NCBI GenBank assembly: GCA_016271365.2
Contig: JADMNL010000028.1
Coordinates: 98,859,501-98,923,500, forward strand
DNA length: 64,000 nt
DNA from: Neoceratodus forsteri
Taxonomy: Eukaryota > Chordata > Ceratodontiformes > Ceratodontidae
Direction: 5' to 3'
The notes under the pieces: model-generated
What the model saw: only the letters and a program-made list of their open reading frames with translations
The model's database searches: none
Told to the model about the DNA's origin: nothing
Translations under genes and position numbers: made by a program
Shown: piece after piece, positions 52,594 through 63,719 of the stretch
Position numbering within the stretch: position 1 is the first letter of the stretch
How the letters are laid out: each line of letters begins with the position of its first letter

Positions 52594-55561
52594 ATGGTTG
52601 ACACCAACATAGATGAAGCATCTGGTGATGGTGTTGGAGTAGGTGTTGGTGGTAGTGGTAATCCTGGTGCTAGCAGAAATAACCAAAATGTTTCATGTGA
52701 TAAAATTCAAGAAACAGCAAAAGAGCAACAGTGAAGTGTGGTAAAGGGGACCTTTTAAGAAAACTGTATACAGCTGCTGGGGTCACACGGAGAGGCACCA
52801 TAAGGTATGCCATTCATGCTGTTAAGATCCCTGTGACTAGCAGCAATAATGCAAGTGACAGTGAGTCCCTCTCTGACTCAGACAGTAGCTCTTTGTCTCA
52901 GTCCGACACTGTTGTGTCTCGCGACAAATCATTACTTCCTCAACAAAGTGAAATGAGCAAGTCTGTTGACAATGAATCAGGTAGTGCACTTGCAAATACA
53001 TCCAGCACTGTTGGCAATGAAAAGGACATATCCATTGAATCCACCACTTCTGTGTTGGCCAGCAATGAAAATCCATCAGAGTCTTCTGCCCTCTTCTAGC
53101 ACCAAGGACATGTCCCAGGTTCTGTTAGGACAGGTGAAAAGACACAAACAGTCTTTGGCTATCTTCCTAGCACTCAAACAAAATCTGTCACATCTGAGGT
53201 GTGGAATTATTTCTCTGTCAGTAAAAGTGATCCGTGCAGGCAATTTGTTCCCTGTGTAAACAGAGTGTAAGCCATGGTAAAGTTGTGTCATGCCTTGGCT
53301 TTTCGAGCTATTAAACACCATCTGAAAAAGCATTCAGTTTGCTTGATCATCCAAAACCCATGTCCTCCATCTTTCAGACCGCATGTGAGAAGGGTCAGGA
53401 ATCTGAAATGGATACTGAATTGTCTGAACTTGATGCGGGCAGAACCACTGCCAGCCCTAGGATCATTGTTACCACCAATGCCAGCACCATTAGTACCAGT
53501 TGCACATCCAGTGATGGCACTGAATGTATAAGTCCTAGTCCACCATCTCTGCGTCCATCTGCCCATCGAAGCACGGTGTATAATAAACTAGCAGGGACAT
53601 GTTGTAAACAGCTAACACTGTCTCAGGCATTTGAAAGGAAGAATGCCTTTACTAGAAATCATCCAAAGACCCTTCATCTTAATCACAGAATTGGTGAACT
53701 GTTAGCTGGAGCCCTTCTCCCATACTCTTTGGTAGATCATGAGGATTTTAGGGAGCTCATGACATTAGCAGAGCCTCGTTACAATGTTCCTCATCGAAGG
53801 TACTTTTCCTATGTTGAAATACCAAACATTTATCAGGCTTTAAAAGCGACAGTGATACTTGCACTTAAAACTGTGGAGGGTAGGGTTATTCATGTCACAA
53901 CAGATATGTGGACCAGCACTCAAAACATAGATTACATGTCCCTTACCGCTCATTGGGTCACGTTTTCTTGTGCTTCTTCAAAAACAAAGACACCCCAAAA
54001 GATGGCGCTGCTGCATATAAAGAAGTTTGGGCTAAGTCATACTGCTGCAAACATCGTGCAGGAACTGAATGACCTCCTTGACGAATGGGTTTATTCTCAC
54101 AGTCTAAAATGTGGCTTCATAGTAAGTGACAATGGAGCCAACATCTTGAAAGCAGTACAGGATGGAGGATTTCTGTATGCTTCTTGCTTTGCACATTGCT
54201 TACATTTAATTGTCACGGGATTTCTCAGCAATGAAACACAAGTGGATGGTATGATTGCTGTTTGCAAAAATTGTGACTCACTTTTCACATTCAACCAAGG
54301 CTATACGGACATTGTCCGAACTGCAAAAAAAAACACAAGCTGCCCCAGCAAAAGCTGATTCAAAATGTTTCCACTTGTTGGAACGCAACGCTTTATATGC
54401 TGCAGCACCTCTTGGAGCAAAAGCAAGCTATACATGAGTATTGCTCCAGTTACATTATTGGAGATGGCATTATGCTGTCTGTGCTGCAGTGGAAATTAAT
54501 GGAGACAGTGTGCTGCATCCTAACTCCTTTTGAGACAGCTAAAAGGGACATGTCTTCTGAAGGCACATCTGTGAGTCAGGTTATCCCACTCATAATGCTC
54601 ATTTCACATCATCTTAGTGTTCTAAATTTACAAATAGAAAAGACAGATCTGAGCGCCAGACAACATGCAAGCCTGTATCATGGGAATCTCGTAAAGAGAA
54701 TGAGCGAGCGCTTCAAAACCAATGACAAATTAGTTGCAATGACGAAATCAAAACACTATATCCTTGCAACTCTCTTAGTTCCCAGGTTCAAGGCTATACA
54801 TCTTCCAAAAACAGATGATATAGAGCAGTACAAATGTCTGTTACTAGATGAGCTGCAGCACTCACAGGCAGGGCCGCAGTAATGGGGGGGAAGTGGGGAT
54901 GTTGTCTGGGGCCCTGAGCTCAGGAGGGGCCACCTGAGGAGCTGGCATTACCCATGGCATTAACTGGCTGGGAAACAGGGGCCCATTTCAAGTGACTTGT
55001 CCAGGGCCCCAAAATTCATAGCTGCAGCCCTGCTCTCAGGAGTCAAACACAGACACGCACAGTACCCTCAGGTTGTCATCACCACAACATGCAGGTTCAT
55101 CTTCACAAAGGGATACAGAACTGGAAAAGTCACCAAGCATTGACAGTAGTTGTTCCATAACTGCCATTTCTTCAACCCTTAGTAGCAAGCTAAATCTGTG
55201 GCAAAACCTTTCCCAAATTGCTGCCATACCAGCATCTGCTGATTCCTCTTCTGGGCAGTCTCTGTCCATCATGGTAGACAGTTACCTGCAAGAACTGCCT
55301 ATTCCTATTGATGCATGCCCTTTTGAATACTGGAGATCAAAAAAGTCAATTTGGACAGAGCTGTATGGTGAAGCCTGTAAATATCTTGGTTGTCCTGCAA
55401 CAAGTGTCTCTTCAGAACGCATGTTTAGTACAGCTGGCAATATTGTGACAGACACCAGAAATAGGTTGCTGCCAGAAAATGTACACACGTTAACTTTTAT
55501 TAAAGTTAATAAGTCAAGATTTTGTATCCCTACAAGAGTATACAAACTGATCCTGAAGTGA
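52594..55561 (+). pseudogene. hAT transposase with BED finger and dimerisation domain, interrupted
   Basis: A likely start at 52,594 (MVDTNIDEASGD) is followed by an acidic/serine-rich frame to 53,099. A frame-broken BED finger reads VWNYFSVSKSD, CSLCKQSVSHGK and HHLKKHS (about 53,190-53,340). The core frame (53,339-54,358) has VTTDMWTS (D at 53,903-53,905) and VSDNGANI (D at 54,128-54,130), then CFAHCLHL. The next frame (54,397-54,882) is the helical insertion region. After a 164-bp MITE, the frame to 55,561 holds FEYWRSKKSIWTELY and SSERMFSTAGNIVTDTRNRL (E at 55,415-55,417), the hAT dimerisation block. The DDE triad is intact. The domain order is that of ZBED-type transposases. Frameshifts and the MITE inactivate it. 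Confidence 0.9.
54869..55032. mobile_element. hAT MITE nested in the hAT transposase gene
   Basis: The ends CAGGGCCGCAG and (inverted) CAGGGCTGCAG form hAT-type terminal repeats. Eight-bp flanks CTCACAGG (54,861-54,868) and CTCTCAGG (55,033-55,040) match at 7 of 8 positions. Removing the 164 bp and one duplication restores the transposase reading DELQHSQESNTDTHS in frame. It inserted after the host hAT. Confidence 0.9.
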
Positions 55562-56257
55562 TTGATGTTGTGGATGTTGATGGTGATGACAACTCAGATG
55601 GTGGTGGCTGGTAAATATTGTGTGGGACAGAGTCTCTCTGCACCAAAAGAAACTTTACAGACTGTGATGACTTTGGTTGTCTCTCCTTTCTCGATCTACT
55701 ACCTTGGACTATATACCCCCAAAACTTTCACCATTTCATGGCAAACTGCTTTGTAGCTAGGGTCTAAACTAAAGTCAACAAGTTTTATATACAGGGCAAT
55801 TTTAACATCAGTGGGAACAGGCCCAAATTTGGCATAAAAGGGACACTGTCACGTCAATCCTTTCTGTATCATATTATTTATAGTTAAAGTGCAAACATAT
55901 AGTTTTGGATTTACCTTCTGTGACTTTGTGGTGCATCAGTATGGGCTGGGACTGGGGCGGTCTATTTTTCAATTTTAAAGAGGACAAAACAATGACTTCT
56001 AATTGGTAGCTATTTATTATTTTTTCAATTACAGAAATGTTAGCTATAAACCAAAAATGGATGCTAGTACATGGGTGAGGGTTGTGGGTTGGTTTTAACA
56101 TGGGTGTAAGGGTGGTATGGGTGCTACTGCACAGATGAGGGCGGTGGAAGAAAAGTGGAATGGGTGATGGGGTGAAAGATGGGTGTTGTTTTAGTCCTTT
56201 CATTTACAGATTCGTGATCGGTGAGGATGGTGAGGAAAAAAATGATGACAGACCAGA

Positions 56258-56261
<4 letters not shown>

Positions 56262-56302
<41 letters not shown>
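56262..56302. repeat. (TA)n microsatellite
   Basis: About 20 uninterrupted TA dinucleotides in the 3' untranslated part of the hAT. Confidence 0.95.
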
Positions 56303-56304
<2 letters not shown>

Positions 56305-57342
56305 TTCTTATTAAATACATTGCAAACTGCTGCCACCTAGCACAATTGTCCTGTCCCTTTAAAAAAGAATCAAGGAATCAGAAATAAAAGAAAATCTGCA
56401 TCAGCAGTTTTCACAGAATGTGACCTATCATAAAGCGTTTTTGCTTTACAAGTAGTGATAATTTGATACATAATGGGTTTGACAGACGCTGTCCCTTAAA
56501 CATCACATGCCAACTGCTGCAGCTACATTAAATGTTCCTTAAGTTAGTATGTGGTGAGGAAACCACTCTTTTTATTTATGTGACTGAAATACAGATTTTA
56601 TTGAAGTATCAGCTGCAAAAATGCATCATCTTAGAAAGTTATATGTATTACTTCAATTTGCCAACAAAAATGTTGGTATATGTATGCATTATCTTAGCAA
56701 ATTGCATGTATTTTTTGCCAGCAACAATGACTGGCATATTTTTTTTATTCAAATGTCTTGACTGACTACGTTATGACATAATATGTTTTGCAACAGTTCT
56801 ACATGCTGCTGCTATAGTACCTTGGCTTGACTTTGTTATAAAAGCTTTCTTTTAAACATAGCAACTTTTGATTTACTCATTTAAAACAGAAAGCAGCAAA
56901 TAGCTGAGATTAGATAATATCAGTTATTTTTTCTCATAATTCATGACAATGAGTATATATAACTGAGTACATAAATGGCTAATGTGCCTCTTTCTTTCAC
57001 TAAGGAACTATGATGCAGCTGCAGCAAGAAAACTTTAACATATGGGTGGGTGGGTGGGCCTGTTACGTATTAAGTTGCTGGCTTTAGCAAACAGAAGAAA
57101 CCATAGATAAACCTAGTTGTATTCCTATCAATGTCACACATGATAATTTCTCTCCTTATATTGAACAGTTTTTCCTTTACATGTATTTTATTACTATCTT
57201 CATTACTGGCAGCACAATAAAAAAATAGGCTTCGAGTTCTAAAAAGTTCTAAAAAAGATTAGAACCCTAGAACTTTTTCAAAAGTTCTAGACTAGAACTA
57301 GAACCCAGAACTTCAGAGGGTTCTGACAACCCTAATTCAAAT

Positions 57343-57541
57343 CGTATTTATTGACCAAGTTTGCATGTAACTGGACTCGAAGTTATGTGTGTCAGATTGT
57401 ATTTGATGTCATTTGTATATCTAAGCTTTGTAAATTTGATATATTTTTCTTATGTATTGTTCTGGGTTACACGTGTAAATGGGCATTCGTGCCCTTGGAT
57501 CCGGGTTTCCTACTTAGTTGTCAAAATAAATGAATAAATGT
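57343..57541 (+). mobile_element. L2-like LINE 3' end, right part after the hAT
   Basis: Continues the coding frame from 50,676 (SYLLTKFACNWT). The 3' untranslated region holds the hairpin GGGCATTCGTGCCC (57,481-57,494), a CCGGGTTTCC phrase and the tail AAAATAAATGAATAAATG, as in other L2 copies here. Confidence 0.8.
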
Positions 57542-57545
57542 AAAA

Positions 57546-57880
57546 CAGTTCAGTTTTTGAACCAGAAAAGGTGTAGCCAAGGAGAGCTATGAGCCCCAGT
57601 ATTTCCAAGTCTGTGACCTAGCACCACAGATCAGCTCCAATAGGGTGGTGCAGGGACTTACACAGGCAACACCCAGTGGTCACAGGGCTGAGGCATGAAG
57701 CAGACAGACACGGGATGTCTGCAAGGGGGTGTCTCCCAGTGAGGGATTCCATCCATGCTCCCTCTAGACACGGGAGTCACCCCTGGACTATGGCCTTACT
57801 CCCCGAGATCCCTTTCTGCGCTTAGAGACTGACTGGGGAGCCCTGCCATAAGGTAGGAGGGGGTGGGGGAGGACCCTGGC
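57546..57880 (+). repeat. Diverged direct repeat, copy 1 (possible LTR-element internal segment)
   Basis: Shares with 60,690-61,025 the phrases TTTTTGAAC, GTAGCCA..GAGA.CTATGAG, CACAACAGATCAGCT-like, CTCCCAGTGAG and CATCACCCCTGG, ending GGAGGACC. Identity is roughly 70 percent by eye. It starts directly after the L2 tail. No coding motif. Confidence 0.55.
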
Positions 57881-59505
57881 ACAAGGGGTGTGCTCATCTG
57901 GGTTTCTGTGCTGTGATTGACTGTTGAAGGCTCTGCACAACTTGGTAATGAGAACATCATGTGAACTGTAGGTGTAAGGGTGTGCAGTTGTCCGAAAGAC
58001 TGGCAGTAGGGGCAGGTGGCAGGGCCCTGAGACTCAGACCCCACTGAGATTGGGCCCCCAGATCATTGATCTGGAACTGTAGTTGAAGACACTGAACATA
58101 ACTTTATACCATCTGGTTTTGCCCAGAATGATCTGCTGTTCAGAAGAGTTATTTCTGATCTTGCAAGGCTGCTGAGAGTGGACAGTGTGTGTGAGGCCCT
58201 TGACTCAACAGAATTTGTCTGTTGACTTGTTGGACTGAAGAAACCTAATGTGGATTTTTTGTTTGTTTGTTTTACAGGTTTTGGCCAAGAGAGGTACACT
58301 AAGCTGAGGCTTGTTTCCGGGTGCATCCTGGGAGCACAGGGTATTGAAGGGACTTACTGGTCAAACAATATGCAAGTGGTGGATGTGGGATTCAAACCCA
58401 GTTCTCCAGGTTTGTAGCTCAGTGCTGTTAACCACTACACTATATGAGATATCAGTGACCTTTATATCCTTTGGAGTTTTCTGCTGTCACTGGCTTGCTT
58501 CAGTCATTTGGGCCTTGGGACTGGACCGTTACAACTGCTGAACCTGTGCCAGTCACCCTGCTGGCACTTGTGTGCCTTGGCTGCTTTCTTCCTTCTACTG
58601 TCAGGAGTGGATTCTTGTTATCTGGATATCAAGATTGCCTGCAGATATGTATTCAGGCCCCTGGGATCTGTGGAGGTTCCTGTGGAATTCAGCTGAGAGC
58701 TGGACTGAAGCCCCTCCAACTCGTCCTGTTCTGCTGGATGATTTACAACATAACAACCACCAGGGTTATCATTGATGTGCCAGTAGCCAAACTTGAAGTG
58801 ATTATTAAAGAACATGAGGAACCTGGTTCCTCCCAAGGGAGGTGTGGGACAACATCTGGTCATTTTGTTGTTCTCATGGCAGTAACAGAGTGCCCATTAT
58901 CTTAGGATGAGGTACTGTTCAGCATTCCAAAAAGAGAGCACCACCTTGTTCAGTGTCCGAGAAGTGGAGTGACTGTTTGGTATTCCAGATAGGAAGCACC
59001 ACAAGTCAACATCCCAGAATGGGAGCTACCCCTCAGTATTTGTGCTGATTGTCCAGGGAGCAAATCTTAAGGAATTTCCCTTCCGAACTGGTATCATATG
59101 ATGCTTATGTTGTCTTTTGCGGGTTAAGCTTGGGCAAGAACTTAACTGTTTCATGGAAGGCCCACTCCTGAATAGCCATTGGGAGTGGGGTTTTGCTTCC
59201 CAGCTATGTCCTGCACCAGGTTCTACAAGTTGCCCATAAACTTACAGCCTAGGGTTTTTTTTGGGGGGGGGAGTGTCCATGAACTATTTGGAGAAAGGGA
59301 CTGCGTGTTTCATAATGGTGACTTTGTGATTTTGGGGGGAGTGAAAGGATTTGCAAGTGGACACTTGTATGGACCAGACCATTATACACTGTTTTCACTT
59401 TGTAACTGTAATTGTCTATCAGTTGTTTGTTCAGTGCAGCCATTCTGTACCTCACCCAAGGTACCAGGTTTGACAAGGACATCAAGCATTTAGACACTGG
59501 AGATT
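57881..59505. other. Segment between direct repeats, no motif-bearing frame
   Basis: Apart from the SINE at 58,253, only short open frames without family motifs occur (the longest 144 codons at 58,471-58,905). It may be the non-coding interior of a retroelement. Confidence 0.3.
58253..58450 (-). mobile_element. CORE/MIR-type tRNA-derived SINE
   Basis: In minus orientation: A-box-like TAGTGTAGTGG, B box GGGTTTGAATCCC (58,387-58,399), then CACTTGCATATTGTTTGACC and TGTGCTCCCAGG. It ends with an A-rich AAAACAAACAAACAAAAAA tail (58,255-58,275). Same family as 2,692 and 12,903. Confidence 0.85.
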
Positions 59506-60690
59506 GTAACCCCTACCGTGACAAATGTGATGTGGGGTTTACTCTGTGGGCCTAAACTGTATTAATTCAGTCCTGCCCTATTTTTGCACTAATGGTCAAT
59601 GTTTTAGCCCCCTGAAGATTTAACTACAATGTGGTCATCCTGTTCACTGCTTCAGACCGAGCAAGAGTGGGCTATCAATCACTCGAGTACATCCTGTACT
59701 CCTTGGCTTCTGTACTTTCCCAGGCTTTCTGGTTGCCTGCCTCCCCATGTAAAAGAATTGGGGCTCCAGTCTCATGTAGTAGTTTGGAGGAGAGTGGTGT
59801 GTTAGTGGTCCTGAGCCCCAAGGACTGGGGGGGTGATGTGCTTTAGCTGCAACCAGCTAGAGGGGGCCTGTGGGCTCAAGACTATGGCAGAGTCATGGGT
59901 GCAGATGGCACTGACTCCCTCCATGGTGGATCTCTGAAGGTTCAGATCCTGGCAAGGGTCTACATGTAGAATAGTGAGAGCCTGTTGGCAATTTACCCTT
60001 AAGGAAGGCTACCTGATGATGACTGCAGCTTATGTCTCGGTCAGAAGTGCAACCTAAAGTTTTCTTTCTTGATGACCTCAAGGACTGAGAACTGGACCAA
60101 CCTGCTTGAACCAGAGGGGTGCCACTGAGACATCAAGGTCCTAGGGTAGAGAAAGAGGCAGACAGCCCATTTCTATTGGTGCCCACACCTGGGTGCTCTA
60201 CTGTGCTAGGTGGGAGGTGCATCCCTCACCCTGTTGTAGAGTGACAGCTTGCCTGTATATACTGCATACCTGATTTGGGTGTAGGTAAATCCTGAGGTAA
60301 TTCCAGTTACCTCCTGGTATGTAGTGGACCTGTACTATGTTATACAATAAATGAAAAATTTGTCTCCCATTGGGTATGAGCTCGGGACATGTAAATATGG
60401 ATTTATTTGGGCCCTCAGTGGGGGGAGGGGGCACAGCCAGGGCTCTGGCTATGTAATTCCTCCCATTACTGTAGTACTGTGCACAGTGTTGTGTAAATAA
60501 ATTGTTGGTGTTTCAAAGCAAATTTCTGTCTCAAGTGTGGTGCCCTGTGTCCCGGGTGTCATTGCTGTAAATAAGTAAGGGGACCAGAGAGTGTTTTGCT
60601 AAATAACTGAAGCTGAGCTGCCAAGTTTTCATGTGCTGCTGTTTCCCTACTCACCACTAGGGGATCAGTATTCATAGGGTAGGTGTACAG
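59506..60690 (+). mobile_element. Possible second LTR-like element
   Basis: It starts TGTAACCCCTAC, close to the start of the element at 3,547, and has an AATAAA at about 60,496 followed by GT-rich sequence, as in R-U5. It ends near GGGTAGGTGTACA, a loose inverse of the start. It lies between the two direct repeats, which could be internal sequence following an LTR. Boundaries are uncertain. Confidence 0.3.
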
Positions 60691-61025
60691 AACAATTCTG
60701 TTTTTTGAACTAGTGAAGACGTAGCCATGGAGAACTATGAGCTCCAAAACTTGCAAGCCCATTGCTTAGCACAACAGATCAGCTTCGCTGGGGTAGTACA
60801 TGGAATTATATAGATGGTGTTTCATTGCTGACATGCCTGAATAGTGAAGCAGCCAGACCCATAATGTTGGTAAGGAGGTGGCTCCCAGTGAGTGATACCA
60901 TTCAGTCTGCTCCTAGATATGAGCATCACCCCTGGTCTATAACCCACCTCCCAGAGCCCTTCTTTTGTTTTTGAAACTGATTGGTGAGCCATGGCTGGAG
61001 GGTAGGAAGGGAGGAGGACCTTGCC
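60690..61025 (+). repeat. Diverged direct repeat, copy 2
   Basis: Partner of 57,546-57,880, 3.14 kb downstream in the same orientation. The similarity stops near 61,025 (GGAGGACCTTGCCAC). Confidence 0.55.
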
Positions 61026-62335
61026 ACAGTTTTCTTCGAGGTTGACTAGTAAAGCACAAATGTAGGGAGGGCCTAGCCCATCCAGGGCCTTATGGCAAAA
61101 CGTTGAAGTCAGAATGCCACCTAATAGGCAGCCACTGCAGATGACCACAATTTGGGATTGTGCAGGCACATGGTATCTGAGAGAAACTGAACTGCTGCTA
61201 GTTGGGTCAGTTTGCCAGTTGTTAGCATTAAAGGGAGCCTTAGGAGGACACCCCTTGGTGGGGCCACACAGTTAAGGGCCACTGTGGAGAAATGAAACAT
61301 ATGCTAGTGACAGCATGCTAGCACTACCCATTCAGTTGTCAGTGGTTGCTAGGGACAGGGAGGGTGTCTGCAGATTGGAGCAGCACTTGGTATGCATTTT
61401 ATTTTGGGGGGGGTTACAAAAGAGTTAGTCAGCAAACTGGAGAGGGGTAATGAAGGTTTTATGTACTGCAGGCGGGGTACCTGTGGCAGTCAGTGAGCAG
61501 AAGGTGAGGAAGGTGATGCTTGGGTGAAGAACGCATTGACAAGTTTTGGGTTACATCTATCTGCTTTTCACCTACACTGTGAGCTATTATTTATCTACCA
61601 ATGCAGCTGATGCCCACCTCCCCAAAAGCATTAAAGAGTTTTAAAGAAATGATAACTAGAGCCACCCAGCCTGTTGATATTTCTCACTGTGCTCCACCCA
61701 CTACTTTTGTCACCCTACCTCCACCCGAATGAGGAGTTCCACAGCACAGCCTCTCCCCAGGCATATTTTCCTGCTACTTACTGAGTTGCGGTGATGAAAG
61801 TACGGGTAGGTTTCTGTTATTGTTGTTGAGAGACTGAAATGAACTGATGCTTTTCTCTGTATTGTTGGCTGCAAGCGATGCCTATCTGAGCTGGCTTTGC
61901 AAATTTGGTTAGCTTAAATCTCAAGGAAGCATCAGCTAGATGATAGAGATTAAGTGACAGCGAGTGGCCTGTCCCCATCTCCAGCCTGAATCATTCACAC
62001 AGTGACAGCATTCACCACAGAGCTCGGTGTCATGGAAATAGCCTGTGTGAGTCAGCAGTACTGAGTCAGCAACGGCAAGGCTGTGTCAACCTTTATGCTT
62101 TTGGAAACCAGAGGGCCACTGCAGGGCTGATAGTGTGAGAAACTGCAGGCATGCTGTGACTTGTCTGAAAAATAATCTGAAAACAACACAGCCAGGACTG
62201 TTCGTTCTGGAAGAACTGAACCTTCTCATTCCTGATTCAGAAGAACCAGGCAGGCACACAATTGCATATGACATATACAGTAACAATGCAGTACTGTGAT
62301 GGTCAACCTACAGAGAAAATATTTACAAACAGAAG
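61026..62335. other. Unassigned sequence
   Basis: No coding motif. GGGCCTAGCCCATCCAGGGC at 61,070-61,089 is followed by a phrase about a CACTGCAGATG-type end (61,130-61,142) that resembles dispersed vertebrate repeats, but the family could not be named. Confidence 0.3.
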
Positions 62336-62745
62336 ACTAGTTCATCTAGTCAGCCCTGGTCATACCTACACATGCCCTGCTAGACTGTACATACACAACT
62401 GGGACCCCTGGTAGAATGAATGCAGGGCTCACCTTGTCTGCCTTTCCTGCTGAAAGACAGTGGACTTGCACCCCAGCTTGAGAGCTGATGTTCATTGAAG
62501 CCTAATGTCAGAAAATACTACTTCTACTTTTCTCATGCTGTTATTCTCAATGCCACACTACATCAGGAACCTGTCTGCTCTTGTTTCAAAAGCCTAAAAA
62601 GTGCCAGCTTCCACAGTCTCACTGGGCAGGATATTCCACATGCTACCCCCCCCCAAGTGAAGTAATGCTGTCTGGAGTTTCCCCTTATCTTGCCCCCCCC
62701 AGTTCTCCCAGTGTGTGTGCATGTGCTCTTGGTCTGCTTACACTC
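62336..62745 (-). mobile_element. CR1 3' part, diverged
   Basis: In minus orientation the end of a CR1 ORF2 is readable: WNILPSETVEAGTF and AFETRADRFL (about 62,630-62,570). The stretch CAGGGCTGACTAGATGAACTAG at its 3' side resembles the CR1 3' signature. It is old and 5'-truncated. Confidence 0.55.
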
Positions 62746-62751
62746 ATATTG

Positions 62752-63440
62752 GGCCCAATTCACGATGAGGTGTAGGGCACCTGCGGACAGGTGTGCCGGT
62801 ACCAGCATTCACAAATGCTGGTGACTTGTCCACAGCCCCACCCCCTCCCCAGCATGCAGGTCCTCACAGAGCGGGCAGAGTCATGGACCCAGCCAGGCAT
62901 CCAGTCGGATGCCCGGCATGGGTCCACTGGCAGTGCACCCCGCAGATGTCTGAGGGCTGGCAGCTGTGGCGGGTGGCAGGGGTGCAATGCCACCAGCCCT
63001 CGCTGTCAGCACCAATGCAGTGCCCCGTGCTGGAGGGGAGGGGGGGGCATGCCTGCTGACAGCGGGTGGAGGGACACATCCTCCGGTAACAGGGGGGGAG
63101 ATGGCATGTGGTGCTGCTGGGGTGGGCAGGCAGCAGCCGTGACCCAGTGCCCCATGAGGGGTGAGGGTGTTGGGGGGTGTGCCACACACACCGCTGCGTG
63201 TGGGGTGGGTGACGTTAGGCAGCCATGACCTGTGGCCCTGGTGCTTTGGTGGGCTGTTCACCCAGTCCTGTGGAATGTGTGCAGGGCACATAGGGGGTTT
63301 ATGACTGTGTCTCCTTGGCATACCCCGCAACTCCCTATGCACCCCTGTGGCCAGTACTATGCACCTTAGTGCATGGCACATAGTGCTGGACCCTCCCTCG
63401 CCCACATCCGGCATGTTTCTCATCGTGTGACTGGGGGATG
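62752..63440. mobile_element. GC-rich TIR element, possibly Harbinger-like
   Basis: The left end GGGCCCAATTCACGATGAG (62,752-62,770) has an inverted partner near 63,410-63,430 (complement CCCCAGTCACACGATGAG). The interior is very GC-rich, with overlapping open frames on both strands (up to 180 codons) but no transposase motif. It stands out from AT-rich flanks. The class is a guess from the GGGCC..ATTCACGA-type end. Confidence 0.35.
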
Positions 63441-63719
63441 GGGTATGTATTTCCTGCGTGCCCTCCCTTCATGCATCCCATGCGGAAGTGCAGTAAGTGC
63501 AGGTGGCTACCGCCTCTGATACATGCACGTAGCCACTCTGCACCATTTGTACATCGAGTCCCACTGAGATTATCATTAGTAAAAAAATAAAACAGAATTA
63601 AAAAATAAATTGGACAAATTCAGCAGTGAAGGAGGATTGCCACAATATTTTTGAATGATATGGAGTAAAATGGGCTAATGCCTTCATGCTCCTATACTCC
63701 ACCCTGTCCATCCCTTTAG
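63441..63719. other. Spacer, no feature
   Basis: No recognisable repeat or coding segment; an A-rich tract lies at 63,580-63,610. Confidence 0.3.

Larger units (their letters stand above)
50677..57334 (+). mobile_element. hAT DNA transposon, 6.66 kb, complete ends, inactivated
   Basis: The ends are TAGGGTTATCAGAAC and, inverted, TAGGGTTGTCAGAAC. The exact 8-bp duplication ATTCAAAT lies at 50,669-50,676 and 57,335-57,342, as hAT transposons produce. Beyond the ends, many AGTTCT/AGAACY motifs crowd both subterminal regions (50,690-50,770 and 57,230-57,320) and could be transposase-binding sites. It carries a transposase gene (52,594-55,561), a four-unit tandem repeat (51,672-52,375), a (TA)n run (56,262-56,302) and a nested MITE. 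The target was the end of an L2-like LINE gene. Confidence 0.95.

Noticed and set aside
62864..63423. A proline/histidine-rich 180-codon minus-strand protein
   Set aside because: Open frames occur on both strands of a GC-rich block and no motif or homologous feature supports translation.
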